32,472 bases of DNA, taken from Candidatus Martarchaeota archaeon. GTDB lineage: Archaea; Micrarchaeota; Micrarchaeia; Micrarchaeales; CABMGC01. The number at the start of each line of letters is the position of its first letter. Position 1 is the first letter of the stretch. The notes under the pieces are model-generated. The model did no database searches, was not told the origin of the DNA, and worked only from the letters and a program-made list of their open reading frames with translations. Made by a program: the position numbers and the translations under genes. The DNA lies in contig JAMCSX010000014.1 in the NCBI GenBank assembly GCA_023379055.1, forward strand, positions 1 to 32,472, given 5' to 3'. Shown in pieces: positions 7,410-16,002 of this stretch.

Positions 7410-8546
7410 TTAGCCGCGCAGACCGAGACTTGAGAACAGGGTCTTGTAAAATGTGCGCACCTCCGACTTTGAATAGATCGACAGATTCTTTTTGTTGAAT
7501 ACGTACTTTTGCGGATTTTTGCTGTTGGCAATCTCCACGATCTTTCTTGGTATTGATTTTTCATCGGCAACAACGCACATCTCGCGCACCTCCTTAGGTA
7601 TTGGTGTGTCCTTTGGAAGTATTACTGGAGTTCCGAGTGCAATGCTCTCTATGGCAATTATCCCAAGTCCCTCCCTTTCTGACATGTGAAGCACTGCGCT
7701 TGAACCCCGTATCTTCCTGTAAAGTTCGGAACTCGATGCATAGAAATCAGGCATGTCTATGCTGCCGCCAAGATCCAGGTCTTTTATCATTCCTTCAAGT
7801 TCGCTGCGCTCAGGCCCGTTCCCTATTATCAGGCCTTTCAGTGAACTGTCAATCCTATGCGCCTCGCTGAACAGGTGAAGCCATATATCAAGCCTTTTTT
7901 CCTTTATCATCCTTCCGGAAAAGATCACACGCTTTGATCGCGATATTCTCTCCCTGCATATTTTGTCTATCTTCCCGTTGTCCAGGCTTGGCGCAAATAC
8001 CAGCATACTGGATTTATCCACCCCGAACGCAGCAAGCCTTTTTGACGTGTCGCTCGATATGGTAATATAGAAATCTGCCCCGAGTATTGCGCCCCTGGAA
8101 TATGAATATGCAAGGTCACCGAGGATAGGGCCGAGATATTTTCTCCAGTATTTCCTGTCCCATACCTCGGCAACCTCCATTATGAGCTTGGCATGCTTTA
8201 GCCTGCAATAGCGCTTTACAAGAGGGAGATGGAGTATAGGGAACACGTTTGTAATCACGACGTCGAAGTCGTACTTGAATAATTGCTTGACGGATGATGA
8301 AAATGCCAGCGCCTCCCTTATTGATCTCCTGCCATGCCGGTATATCCTGCCCTGTCCTGTGGTATGAAATGCGTGGTAATGTATGCCATGGTAGGTAAAA
8401 TCATTGCTCTTCATTCCCCCCCACCTGGTTGTGAAAAAGTGGACCTCGTGCGCCTTTGCAAGCTCCACTGCCTCATTGAAATTCATTGACTCTATGCCGC
8501 CAACATGCCAGGGGTACGGAACATCATACACGAATGCTATTCTCAT
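7410..8546 (-). CDS. GT4-family glycosyltransferase
   Basis: A 378-residue GT-B-fold transferase that would move a sugar from a nucleotide donor to a growing glycan at the inner face of the membrane. The N-terminal Rossmann half starts MRIAFVYDVPYPWHVGGIE, typical of GT4 with its glycine-rich GGIE loop. The C-terminal half has FSGRMIKEKRLD, the donor-site GNGPERSEL and the EREGLGIIAIES pattern (E-x7-E). The ORF track starts 12 codons earlier at 8582, but family alignment and the AAGGAATG context favour ATG at 8546. It still overlaps the carbamoyltransferase stop by 23 bases, so it is the last gene of a coupled operon. Donor and acceptor sugars are not readable from sequence. Confidence 0.88.
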   Translation of the reverse strand: MRIAFVYDVPYPWHVGGIESMNFNEAVELAKAHEVHFFTTRWGGMKSNDFTYHGIHYHAFHTTGQGRIYRHGRRSIREALAFSSSVKQLFKYDFDVVITNVFPILHLPLVKRYCRLKHAKLIMEVAEVWDRKYWRKYLGPILGDLAYSYSRGAILGADFYITISSDTSKRLAAFGVDKSSMLVFAPSLDNGKIDKICRERISRSKRVIFSGRMIKEKRLDIWLHLFSEAHRIDSSLKGLIIGNGPERSELEGMIKDLDLGGSIDMPDFYASSSELYRKIRGSSAVLHMSEREGLGIIAIESIALGTPVILPKDTPIPKEVREMCVVADEKSIPRKIVEIANSKNPQKYVFNKKNLSIYSKSEVRTFYKTLFSSLGLRG

Positions 8547-10257
8547 TCCTTGCACCCTTTGCGTAGTTCCTGTTCTCCACAAAATAGTTACCTATGAACA
8601 GATATCTTGACCCTGTCTTCTTCAGCGTGTCTATGGCATCTGAAGGCGATTCGACTATTGGGGTTCCGTGTATGTTGAAGCTTGTGTTTAATACCACGCC
8701 GTATCCTAGCCTCCTCTTTACTGCCTTAAGCAGATCCCCATATTCCGTATTCTCTTCGCCGACCATCTGAGGCCTTGCGGTCATGTCAACATGCACTACG
8801 GATCGCATGATCTCCTTTCTAGACGCATTTACATCGTAGCCCATCGTCATGAACCTGTCCATGCCCTTCACTCCCACAAGTAGCCGCTTTGCGTCTTCCT
8901 CAAGCATCGACGGGCAGAATGGCTGATACCATTCCCTCTGCTTTACATATGTGTTAAGCATGTCCTTTACCTTCTCTGAGCTTGCACTGCCTACTATGCT
9001 CCGGTTTCCCAGGGCGCGGGGCCCGTATTCCATTCTGCCGCCGAACCACATCACATAGTGGTCGGTGTCTATCAGTTCTGCAGCATGCCCTGCCTTGTTT
9101 CTCTCTTCGTGGAATTCAAGAGACTTCTCCTTTTTGAGCCGTCCCAGTATGTAATCATCAGAATAGCTTCCGCCAAGATATGCATCCTTGAATTCGCATG
9201 AGGTCTTTCCGGTTATGGAATAGTTAGCGTAGAGCGCTGCGCCCAGCGCTATGCCGCCGTCACCCATATGCGGAAACACATACCATCTCCTTATGTTGTC
9301 AAGCATGCGTATTCTCATGTTCGACTTTATGTTTGATGCCACGCCGCCTGCCAGCGCTATGTCGCACATACCGTATTCGTCTATTGCGTTGGAGACAAAA
9401 TTACTGACAACATTCTCAAGGAGCTGCTGCGCCATATACGCGAACTGCTCCCTTGGCATGCCCCATGCAATCCTGCCCAGCATATCGTACTGCCTTATAG
9501 GCCCGTATTTTGCCTTCATGCCTGCACCCTTTACGCTGAAAAAGTCCTTTAACTTATTCTTACTAAAGTCGAACGGGAAGGAGTAGTCCGCCATCGCCAT
9601 TATCTTTCCCTCGTCCTCCAGCTCCCTCATACCGAGTATGTTTGTGGCCTGTTCGAAGAATATACCTATGGAATCCCTTCCGGATACTGACTTCCTGCGC
9701 CTGAGCACACCGCCTTCAAGGGTGCTTACAGATCCGGACAGCCCGTCTCCTATCCCGTCAAGCGTTATAACCAGCGCATCCTTCATCCCGGAGGTGAATG
9801 CCGCAGTGGCTGCATGCGCAGCGTGGTGATCTATTGACTGCAGCTTGTATCCCTTGAACCCCATCCTCCTAAGTTCGTGCGATATGCTCCGCCTGCTCAG
9901 CGCATCGCAGAATGGAATGACCCCCATCCCAGTCATTGCGTACTTGGAGTAGTGCATAAGCGCCTCGGCCCGCGGCCTCAGCATCTTCCTCCTCCTGAAC
10001 CTGTAGTACGATTCCTTCTGCAGCGGGAATATCCTGGAAAGCGTCTTCGCAAACTCGGTTGTCGGGAATGCCACAACGTCCACGTCGGATGGTTTTATGC
10101 CCTCGAAGCGGAGTGCCGCGTTTATTGAACTGCATGGAAACCTTACCTCAAGCTTCCTCCTTGTGTACCTCTCCTCGTTTGCAGCGAATACGATCCTGCC
10201 ATCCTTTATGAGCGCTGCCCCGGAATCGTGCCCATCCCATAATCCTAGTATATACAT
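8524..10257 (-). CDS. carbamoyltransferase, NodU/CmcH family
   Basis: A 577-residue enzyme expected to transfer a carbamoyl group from carbamoyl phosphate, via carbamoyl-AMP, to a hydroxyl of a sugar or small molecule. The N-terminal Kae1-like domain starts MYILGLWDGHDSGAAL and contains the metal-binding DHHAAHAATA motif (about residues 138-147). The C-terminal YrdC-like part has GRMEYGPRALGNRSI and NTSFNIHGTPIVESPSDA, both hallmark motifs. Length matches the family. It starts 9 bases after the radical SAM gene and overlaps the glycosyltransferase downstream, which points to modification of a glycan built by that operon. Confidence 0.92.
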   Translation of the reverse strand: MYILGLWDGHDSGAALIKDGRIVFAANEERYTRRKLEVRFPCSSINAALRFEGIKPSDVDVVAFPTTEFAKTLSRIFPLQKESYYRFRRRKMLRPRAEALMHYSKYAMTGMGVIPFCDALSRRSISHELRRMGFKGYKLQSIDHHAAHAATAAFTSGMKDALVITLDGIGDGLSGSVSTLEGGVLRRRKSVSGRDSIGIFFEQATNILGMRELEDEGKIMAMADYSFPFDFSKNKLKDFFSVKGAGMKAKYGPIRQYDMLGRIAWGMPREQFAYMAQQLLENVVSNFVSNAIDEYGMCDIALAGGVASNIKSNMRIRMLDNIRRWYVFPHMGDGGIALGAALYANYSITGKTSCEFKDAYLGGSYSDDYILGRLKKEKSLEFHEERNKAGHAAELIDTDHYVMWFGGRMEYGPRALGNRSIVGSASSEKVKDMLNTYVKQREWYQPFCPSMLEEDAKRLLVGVKGMDRFMTMGYDVNASRKEIMRSVVHVDMTARPQMVGEENTEYGDLLKAVKRRLGYGVVLNTSFNIHGTPIVESPSDAIDTLKKTGSRYLFIGNYFVENRNYAKGARNENSIRV

Positions 10258-10266
10258 TGTATTTAC

Positions 10267-11340
10267 CTATATCAGCAAGCTTGCTATGTTCCCGACTATG
10301 GCCTGATACGCCTCGCACGCTGTCCATGCCTCTGGCTCCTTCCCCTCGCGTATAAGCTGCCTAGTCTCGTTTGCCTCTGCATTATTCCATAATCCAGAGA
10401 GGCGGTATTCGGTGTCCCTTATGTTCCCTATCTTCCTGCCCCACATTATCGAGGGGTATACGTTCCCGTAGCTGTCCAGGAATAATGATACATCAAGACT
10501 TCTTCCTTTCATAGGCGTCTTTCCGGTCTTTATGTAATAATCCAGTTTTCTTAGGAATGCCGACTCTATAAGTGGTATTGTGCCGATCCTGAATCTTCTG
10601 TGGCTTATGAACTCCTCAAGCTCTGAAGACATGATTGCGGTGTCCGGTTTAAGATTCATGCCGCTGTTCTTGTAGTACGCGCCGGATATCTGCCCTGCGT
10701 TGACATGAAAATCGCCGTGAGAGACCCACGGCAGCTCCTTCCTTACCTCGTCAACGGTCTTCATGAGCTGGCCTTCGTTGAATTTTGACATAGTGAATCC
10801 GAATACGAAGAACAGGTTTTTGTAGGTCTGCTGGAGCTCCTTCAGCCTCCTTGCCACCCCCATGCATCTATCGAAGTTGCCGGGTATTCCGCGTATCTTG
10901 TCGTGCAGCTCCCGGTATCCGTCAAGGCTTATGGTTATGGATACCTTTGGAATACCAAGCCCAAGTATCTCCTCTATCCTTCCAACTAGGGTATCCTGAT
11001 TGCACAGGGAGTTCGTTGGCATTGTAAGCACATACAGCCCCTTTGATGTCTCATTGAATGCCCGGACTATGTCTACTATGTCGCTTCTCAGGAATGGCTC
11101 GCCGCCGGTTATCTCTATCCATTTGAAGTTGGTATTCTTTGAGGCAAAGTCCTTTATTTCGCGAAGATCAAGTTCTCCTGTAGGCTTGGTCTGCCATATT
11201 CCGCATGTCAGGCATCTTGACTGGCACATGTAAGTTATGGAGAATGTGAGCTTATATGGTCTCTTGAGGCGCGTTATGTTGCTCCTAAGAGCAGTTATCG
11301 CAAGCCGTGCTAGCTTCGTAGAATCCGTTATTCGGTCCAT
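10267..11340 (-). CDS. radical SAM protein with a SPASM-like tail
   Basis: A 357-residue iron-sulfur enzyme using S-adenosylmethionine to start a radical reaction. The cluster-binding motif is CQSRCLTC (CxxxCxxC), followed by the SAM-contacting ITGGEPFL. The C-terminal part has DSYGNVYPSIMW and TACEAYQAI, reminiscent of SPASM/Twitch tails, but only one obvious extra Cys remains. The GTG at 11355 used by the ORF track is too close to the TATA element; ATG at 11340 lies about 31 bases from it and is preferred. It is the first gene of the operon with the carbamoyltransferase and GT4. Substrate is unknown; a sugar or peptide is a guess from context. Confidence 0.85.
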   Translation of the reverse strand: MDRITDSTKLARLAITALRSNITRLKRPYKLTFSITYMCQSRCLTCGIWQTKPTGELDLREIKDFASKNTNFKWIEITGGEPFLRSDIVDIVRAFNETSKGLYVLTMPTNSLCNQDTLVGRIEEILGLGIPKVSITISLDGYRELHDKIRGIPGNFDRCMGVARRLKELQQTYKNLFFVFGFTMSKFNEGQLMKTVDEVRKELPWVSHGDFHVNAGQISGAYYKNSGMNLKPDTAIMSSELEEFISHRRFRIGTIPLIESAFLRKLDYYIKTGKTPMKGRSLDVSLFLDSYGNVYPSIMWGRKIGNIRDTEYRLSGLWNNAEANETRQLIREGKEPEAWTACEAYQAIVGNIASLLI

Positions 11341-11364
11341 GTTCAGATATCTCACTATTCAGGT

Positions 11365-11390
11365 TAATATATATTATCTTATAATATGAA
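11365..11390. promoter_or_regulatory. divergent promoter region, glycan operon / pilin-like gene
   Basis: The AT-rich stretch holds two TATA-like boxes. A minus-strand aatatatatta is centred about 31 bases before the radical SAM ATG (11340). A plus-strand cttataatat is centred about 31 bases before the ATG at 11414. Confidence 0.5.
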
Positions 11391-11413
11391 TTCAGGAGGA
11401 GGGATTGGTGCAC

Positions 11414-12184
11414 ATGCTACGATTACAGTCCGCAGTCGAGTTCCTTTTCACCTATTCGTGGGCCCTGCTTATAATTGGCATACTGGCAGTATTCATACTC
11501 TTCTTTGTATCCGTCTCAAGGGCAGTTGTACCTACCGGATGCTCATTCACGTCAGGCCTTGGATGTGCAGGCATGTCTATAGGGTCAAATGCATTAGGCA
11601 CCAGGATAAATATTGTTGCAACAAACGGGCAGGATTATACACTCGACAACCCATTTGTAGTAATAGGCACGGCGTACGGCACTGCAAGCGCATTTTGCGC
11701 ACCTACAAATGTTGTTCAGGGCGGGTCTATGCTTTGCACGGTATCGCTCAACAATCAGATAAAGACAGGCACGCATGTATACGGAAATATGAGCATGAGC
11801 ATGTCTACATGCCTGTCGGGGACACCCATAAACTGCCAGAGGTCAGAACAGCTTACATCCATAGGCAACTTCAGCGAATACGTGGGAGGTTATACAGGAG
11901 GCATACCGGTTAGCGTTGCGTTATATGCACCGCAGTCGCAGACGCATGTCGGAACTCCGGTGCGGATAACTGCAAACGTTAGGATGTTCGGACAGAGCGC
12001 GCGTGGACTGGAGGTTATATTCACCTCGAATACAGACTCCGATGTAATCAGCCCCTTTGTGGTAGTTACCGATGCATACGGAAACGCAACTGCATTTCTC
12101 ATGCCCGGGGTCGCAGGCGATGTTGAAATAACTGCAAACGTGATTGACATTACCTCATCGAATACGGTACATGTTGAAACATAG
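11414..12184 (+). CDS. pilin-like secreted protein with Ig-like (Big) domain
   Basis: A 256-residue protein. Its N-terminus MLRLQSAVEFLFTYSWALLI matches archaeal class III (type IV pilin-like) signal sequences: a short basic head, a QSAVEF core with the conserved Glu, and a hydrophobic helix used for filament assembly or membrane anchoring. After Cys- and Gly-rich beta sequence, the C-terminal about 90 residues resemble a bacterial Ig-like domain (VGTPVRITANV, TDAYGNATAFLMPG). It is probably exposed on the cell surface. ATG at 11414 fits the TATA spacing; a GGAGG at 11395-11399 could instead serve the TTG at 11405 or GTG at 11408. It is divergent from the glycan operon. Confidence 0.7.
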   Translation: MLRLQSAVEFLFTYSWALLIIGILAVFILFFVSVSRAVVPTGCSFTSGLGCAGMSIGSNALGTRINIVATNGQDYTLDNPFVVIGTAYGTASAFCAPTNVVQGGSMLCTVSLNNQIKTGTHVYGNMSMSMSTCLSGTPINCQRSEQLTSIGNFSEYVGGYTGGIPVSVALYAPQSQTHVGTPVRITANVRMFGQSARGLEVIFTSNTDSDVISPFVVVTDAYGNATAFLMPGVAGDVEITANVIDITSSNTVHVET

Positions 12185-12267
12185 GGCACCAAAGCTAGTT
12201 GGACCACGCCTCTTTGATGCGTACCAGAATAACAATGTTCCTTACTAATTTTGCTCAAAGACAATAT

Positions 12268-12278
12268 GTATTTATATG
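12268..12278 (+). promoter_or_regulatory. TATA-like box for the TPR gene
   Basis: The sequence tatttatatg lies inside the first codons of the ORF-track frame, implying that transcription starts later and that the true start is ATG 12296 or 12308. Confidence 0.35.
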
Positions 12279-12307
12279 AGGAAGCCTGTAATTATATGCA
12301 AGATAAT

Positions 12308-13654
12308 ATGATTAAGTTGGCATTATCCAGAATGTCAAATTTTAGGTCGGTGCAAAGGAGTGGCGGACCGCAACAGCAGGAGGATTTAGGGCGCAGTCAG
12401 ATACAGATAACTGAGATTCTCGAGGCTGAATTTAAGGCGCTTGGCACTGACACGAAAGTGCAGAGGGACATGACGGAGAGATATGAGGAGTATGTAACCG
12501 GAATGATGAATGCAGTATCTATTGGGCTAGGTTTTGGCGAAGCTGCAACTGCAGACAAAAAAAGGCTTGCAGAGGCAGTGAGAAATGCTGATGAAAGGGA
12601 ATTATTCGAGTATATTTCAGCAGTATTCCAGTATCAGTTTAAGGCCATATATAAACAGTCCGTATTATTGGCAGACTCAGTAGAATCCGGGAAGTTCAAT
12701 TGCTACTCTTCATCTGTGCTTTTTGCTGATGTTCTTGTAAGATTGGGCAAAGAGATGAATATTGTTATTGTGCCCCAACATGTGCTTCTTTTAGGAAATG
12801 ATTATGCGTTTGAGACTACAGCACCCTATGCAGGAAATCCCGTACTGACCAAGGAACAGTTGGAAGATAGATACAGATATACGCATGTTGGAGGGTGTTC
12901 TTTATTGCTTGCAGTTGCATATGATTGGTGTGGACATGTTTATGCAAAAATAGGCCATATTGAAGATGCACTTAATGCCAACAATGCAGCGCTGAGGATT
13001 GATCCTGAATTCAAAGAGGCATGGTTTAATAAAGGGATTTCGCTTGCAAGATTGGGAAGGTACAAGAAGGCGATAGCTGCATATGACAATGCGCTGAGGA
13101 TTGATCCGGAATTCGGAGAGGCATGGGGTAACAAAGGATCGCTGTATTTAAGATTAGGAAAGTACAAAAAAGCGATTGATGCTCTCGACAATGCGCTGGG
13201 AGTTGATCCGGAATTCAAAGAGGCATGGTTTAATAAAGGGATTCTGCGTGCAAAGTTAAATAGACATAGCGGGGCAATTGCGGCATATAACAGGGCACTG
13301 AGGATTGATCCTGAATTCAAAGAGGCATGGTTTAATAAAGGGATTTCGCTTGCAAGGTTAGGAAGATACGAAAAGGCGATAGCTGCATATGACGAGGCGC
13401 TGAGGATTGATCCGGAATTCAGAGGGGCATGGTTTAATAAAGGGATTTCGCTTGCAAAGTTAGGAAGATACGAAAAGGCGATAGCTGCATATGACGAGGC
13501 GCTGCAGATTGATCCGGAATTCAGGAAGGCATGGAGTAATAAAGGACTTGCACTTGAGAAATTGGGAAAATACGAAGAAGCCCAGGAATGCTTCAGGGAA
13601 CATTATCAGTTAGAGATCGAGGAAATGAAATTGAGAAGCGTGATGAGACACTGA
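12308..13654 (+). CDS. transglutaminase-like/TPR repeat protein
   Basis: About 448 residues. The N-terminal half (to about residue 185) holds a probable transglutaminase-like fold: FNCYSSSVLFADVL with Cys132, VPQHVLLL with His158 and FETT with Glu169. This resembles the Cys-His-acid layout of transglutaminase/SirB1-type domains. The C-terminal half is a run of seven or so tetratricopeptide repeats of 34 residues (AWFNKGISLARLGRYEKAIAAYDEALRIDPEF type) for protein binding. The ORF track begins at 12251, but a TATA-like box at 12268 argues for 12296 or 12308. There is no signal peptide, so it is probably cytoplasmic. The gene is richer in AT-ending codons than the neighbouring metabolic genes. 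Substrate and partner are unknown. Confidence 0.75.
   Translation: MIKLALSRMSNFRSVQRSGGPQQQEDLGRSQIQITEILEAEFKALGTDTKVQRDMTERYEEYVTGMMNAVSIGLGFGEAATADKKRLAEAVRNADERELFEYISAVFQYQFKAIYKQSVLLADSVESGKFNCYSSSVLFADVLVRLGKEMNIVIVPQHVLLLGNDYAFETTAPYAGNPVLTKEQLEDRYRYTHVGGCSLLLAVAYDWCGHVYAKIGHIEDALNANNAALRIDPEFKEAWFNKGISLARLGRYKKAIAAYDNALRIDPEFGEAWGNKGSLYLRLGKYKKAIDALDNALGVDPEFKEAWFNKGILRAKLNRHSGAIAAYNRALRIDPEFKEAWFNKGISLARLGRYEKAIAAYDEALRIDPEFRGAWFNKGISLAKLGRYEKAIAAYDEALQIDPEFRKAWSNKGLALEKLGKYEEAQECFREHYQLEIEEMKLRSVMRH
12950..13612 (+). repeat. 102-bp tandem repeats within the TPR gene
   Basis: The landmark gatcc(t/g)gaattc recurs at 13001, 13103, 13205, 13307, 13409 and 13511, exactly 102 bases apart. 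The units around 13307-13511 are nearly identical in DNA, including silent positions, so they were duplicated recently or are kept alike by recombination. Confidence 0.95.
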
Positions 13655-13722
13655 GCGATATAGGATATGAAAGGTCGTTGAATTATCCATTTTTTATGAA
13701 ATACGGATAAGGGAATCCGTTC

Positions 13723-14643
13723 TCATTTTAGCGCAGCGACAGATGCGGATATCTTCTCTGCCGAACCTGAAAGCTCCTTCTTCTCGTTTTCGGTAAGCTC
13801 CAGTTCCACTATCTCCTTCACGCCTCCCTTTCCGAGCCTTGCAGGAAGGCCTATGAAAAGCCCGTTAAGTCCGTACTCGCCTTCTGCAAATACCGAACAC
13901 GGAATCACCTCATTTTTGTCATTCAAAATAGAGTCCACCATGCTTACCACAGCAGAGGCAGGTGCATAGTATGCGCTTGACCCCTCCAGCTTTATTATCT
14001 CTGCACCAGCATCCCTTGTCCTTGTAACTATCTCAGACAGCCGCTGCGCAGTTATTAGCTCTGAAACCGGCTTGCCACCTACTGAAGTTGCTGACAGAAG
14101 CGGAACCATAGAGTCGCCATGGCTTCCAAGCACCATCGCATTTACTTCCTTTACCCCTACTTTAAGCTCATCGGAAATGAATGACCTGAACCTTGAGGAA
14201 TCAAGTGCGCCAGCCATTCCCATCACCCTCCTTTTGTCGAATCCCGTCACCTTCTTTGCAAGGTACACCATTGCATCGAGGGGATTTGAGACCACCAGGA
14301 CTATGCTGTCAGGCGCATTCTTCTTTATTTCGTTCGCTATTTCCGAGACTATGTCTGCATTTACTTTCAGCAGATCGTCCCTTGACATGCCCTCCCTTCT
14401 CTGCGCACCTGCAGTAACCACAATTATATCGCTTCCTGATATCGCACCGTAGTCTCCAGTGCCGGTGACACGAACACTCATGCACTCTACAGGCATGCTC
14501 TCGGCAATATCCAGCGCAACGCCCTTTGCTATGCCCTCAGTCCTGTTCACTATCACTACGTCAGCAAGGCCCTTAAGCGCTATTAGGTGCGCGGTTGTTG
14601 AGCCTACCTTCCCTGCCCCGATTACGGATATCTTTCTTCCCAT
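13723..14643 (-). CDS. mdh: malate dehydrogenase (LDH/MDH superfamily)
   Basis: A 306-residue cytosolic enzyme interconverting malate and oxaloacetate. The dinucleotide loop is GAGKVG (residues 9-14). Substrate arginines Arg83 and Arg88 lie in QRREGMSRDD; Arg at the specificity position marks malate over lactate. Asp148/Arg151 (DSSRFR) and catalytic His175 (GSHGDSMVP) are present. The residue ending the second strand is Asn33 (VIVNRTEG), not the Asp usual in NAD enzymes, and is followed by Arg; this may shift preference toward NADP. It is divergent from citrate synthase across 83 bases, fitting a shared TCA role. Confidence 0.93.
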   Translation of the reverse strand: MGRKISVIGAGKVGSTTAHLIALKGLADVVIVNRTEGIAKGVALDIAESMPVECMSVRVTGTGDYGAISGSDIIVVTAGAQRREGMSRDDLLKVNADIVSEIANEIKKNAPDSIVLVVSNPLDAMVYLAKKVTGFDKRRVMGMAGALDSSRFRSFISDELKVGVKEVNAMVLGSHGDSMVPLLSATSVGGKPVSELITAQRLSEIVTRTRDAGAEIIKLEGSSAYYAPASAVVSMVDSILNDKNEVIPCSVFAEGEYGLNGLFIGLPARLGKGGVKEIVELELTENEKKELSGSAEKISASVAALK

Positions 14644-14689
14644 TCCAATCCCTGATTGTATATTGAACGAAAATCTTATTAGCAGTATG

Positions 14690-14700
14690 CTTAAATTTTT
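14690..14700 (+). promoter_or_regulatory. TATA-like box for citrate synthase
   Basis: The sequence cttaaattttt is centred about 31 bases before the ATG at 14727. It supports that start over the TTG at 14700 in the ORF track. Confidence 0.45.
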
Positions 14701-14726
14701 TGTCTTTGAATATTATTTGTAATTGG

Positions 14727-15884
14727 ATGTCAGATATTGAAACACCGCAGATAAGCAGGGGCCTTGAAGGCATATACATAGCAGAAAGCAGGATATGCAA
14801 GGTCAACGGGGCTGAAGGCAGGCTTTACTACCGCGGATACCCGATAGAGGCGCTCGTGAAGAATTCTTCGTTCGAGGAGACCACATTCCTCCTCCTGAAT
14901 GGCAAGCTTCCCACAAGGGCAGAGCTCGATGACATTACCAGACAGCTTGCGGATGCGCGTGACCTGCCCCAGGGGGTTGTAAGGATAATCTCTGAGATGT
15001 CAGGCAAGGCGGAATCCATGGACATACTTAGGACTGCAACATCGGCGCTCTCTGCTTATGATGCCGAGACCGCGGACATGTCGCCTGCAGCAAACTTCAG
15101 GAAGAGCATAAGGATAATCTCGAGGATGTCAAGCATAGTCGCGACCATAGGGAGGATGCGAGCCGGGGGAAGCTACATCAATCCGGACAAGGCCCTTGGC
15201 CATGTGGAAAATTTCATGCTGATGCTAAACGGAAAGGCGCCGGACAAGCAGGCGCTGGATATAATGAAGGATATGTTCGTGATCCACGCGGAGCACAGCT
15301 CAAACGCATCGACATTTGGCACGATGGTGGCAGGATCAACGCTGTCTGACATATATTCCGCGATCACGGCGGGCATATCTGTGCTGAAGGGTCCGCTGCA
15401 TGGTGGTGCCGACGAAGCTGCACTCAAGATGATGAAGCAGATAGGCGACCCGAGCAATACCGAATCGTACATAGAGAGCGCTCTTGCAGGAAAGCAGAGG
15501 ATAATGGGATTCGGGCACAGGGTATACAAGGCATACGACCCAAGGGCAAAGGTTCTGAAGGAGTATCTCCTGTCGCTTCAGGAGCATTCGTCTGAGGAAG
15601 TAAGGAGGTACACCGCAATAGCACTGCGTGCAGAGAAGATGATGATAGAGAAGCTTAGCGCATCGCACGGCATATGGCCCAACGTGGACTTTTTTGCAGG
15701 CCCGGTTTACGTGGCTGCAGGCATACCTGTAAACCTATTTACTCCAATATTCGCAGCGAGCAGATCTGCGGGGTGGTGTGCGCACATGCTCGAATACTGG
15801 AAGGACAACAGGCTATTCAGGCCGCTTGAAAAGTACACCGGCCAGATTGACCTTGAATACGTGCCCATAGAGAAAAGGCAGTAG
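14727..15884 (+). CDS. gltA: citrate synthase
   Basis: A 385-residue enzyme condensing oxaloacetate with acetyl-CoA to citrate. The catalytic triad is clear: His225 in GPLHGGADEA, His264 in GFGHRVYK and Asp321 in NVDFFAGPVY. The short length fits the archaeal/Gram-positive type I dimer, not the longer NADH-regulated form. The start at 14727 (MSDIETPQISRGLEG) fits both the TATA spacing and family N-termini. 2-Methylcitrate synthase activity cannot be excluded from sequence, but flanking malate dehydrogenase and aconitase favour the TCA role. Confidence 0.94.
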   Translation: MSDIETPQISRGLEGIYIAESRICKVNGAEGRLYYRGYPIEALVKNSSFEETTFLLLNGKLPTRAELDDITRQLADARDLPQGVVRIISEMSGKAESMDILRTATSALSAYDAETADMSPAANFRKSIRIISRMSSIVATIGRMRAGGSYINPDKALGHVENFMLMLNGKAPDKQALDIMKDMFVIHAEHSSNASTFGTMVAGSTLSDIYSAITAGISVLKGPLHGGADEAALKMMKQIGDPSNTESYIESALAGKQRIMGFGHRVYKAYDPRAKVLKEYLLSLQEHSSEEVRRYTAIALRAEKMMIEKLSASHGIWPNVDFFAGPVYVAAGIPVNLFTPIFAASRSAGWCAHMLEYWKDNRLFRPLEKYTGQIDLEYVPIEKRQ

Positions 15885-15962
15885 AGTCCCTTGTTGTCCT
15901 CGAAGCGCAAACAAAAAGAGGTATTTTTTAGGAACTCGGAGAGGAGAATGATGCGCCCGCCT

Positions 15963-15972
15963 GTTTTATATT
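15963..15972 (+). promoter_or_regulatory. TATA-like box for the amino-acid kinase gene
   Basis: The sequence gttttatatt lies about 35 bases before the ATG at 16003. Confidence 0.4.
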
Positions 15973-16002
15973 GGTAAATAGATAAAGACAGTTTGTGATT
16001 TT

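Noticed and set aside
8547-8582. Longer start for the glycosyltransferase
   Set aside because: The extra 12 residues (MWRTGTTQRVQG) are not family-like and would deepen the overlap with the carbamoyltransferase.
12940-13320. 126-aa antisense repeat ORF
   Set aside because: Mirror of the 102-bp TPR repeats; repetition comes from the coding strand.
12950-13612. CRISPR array
   Set aside because: Repeats are 102 bp, in frame, without unique spacers, and encode TPR units.
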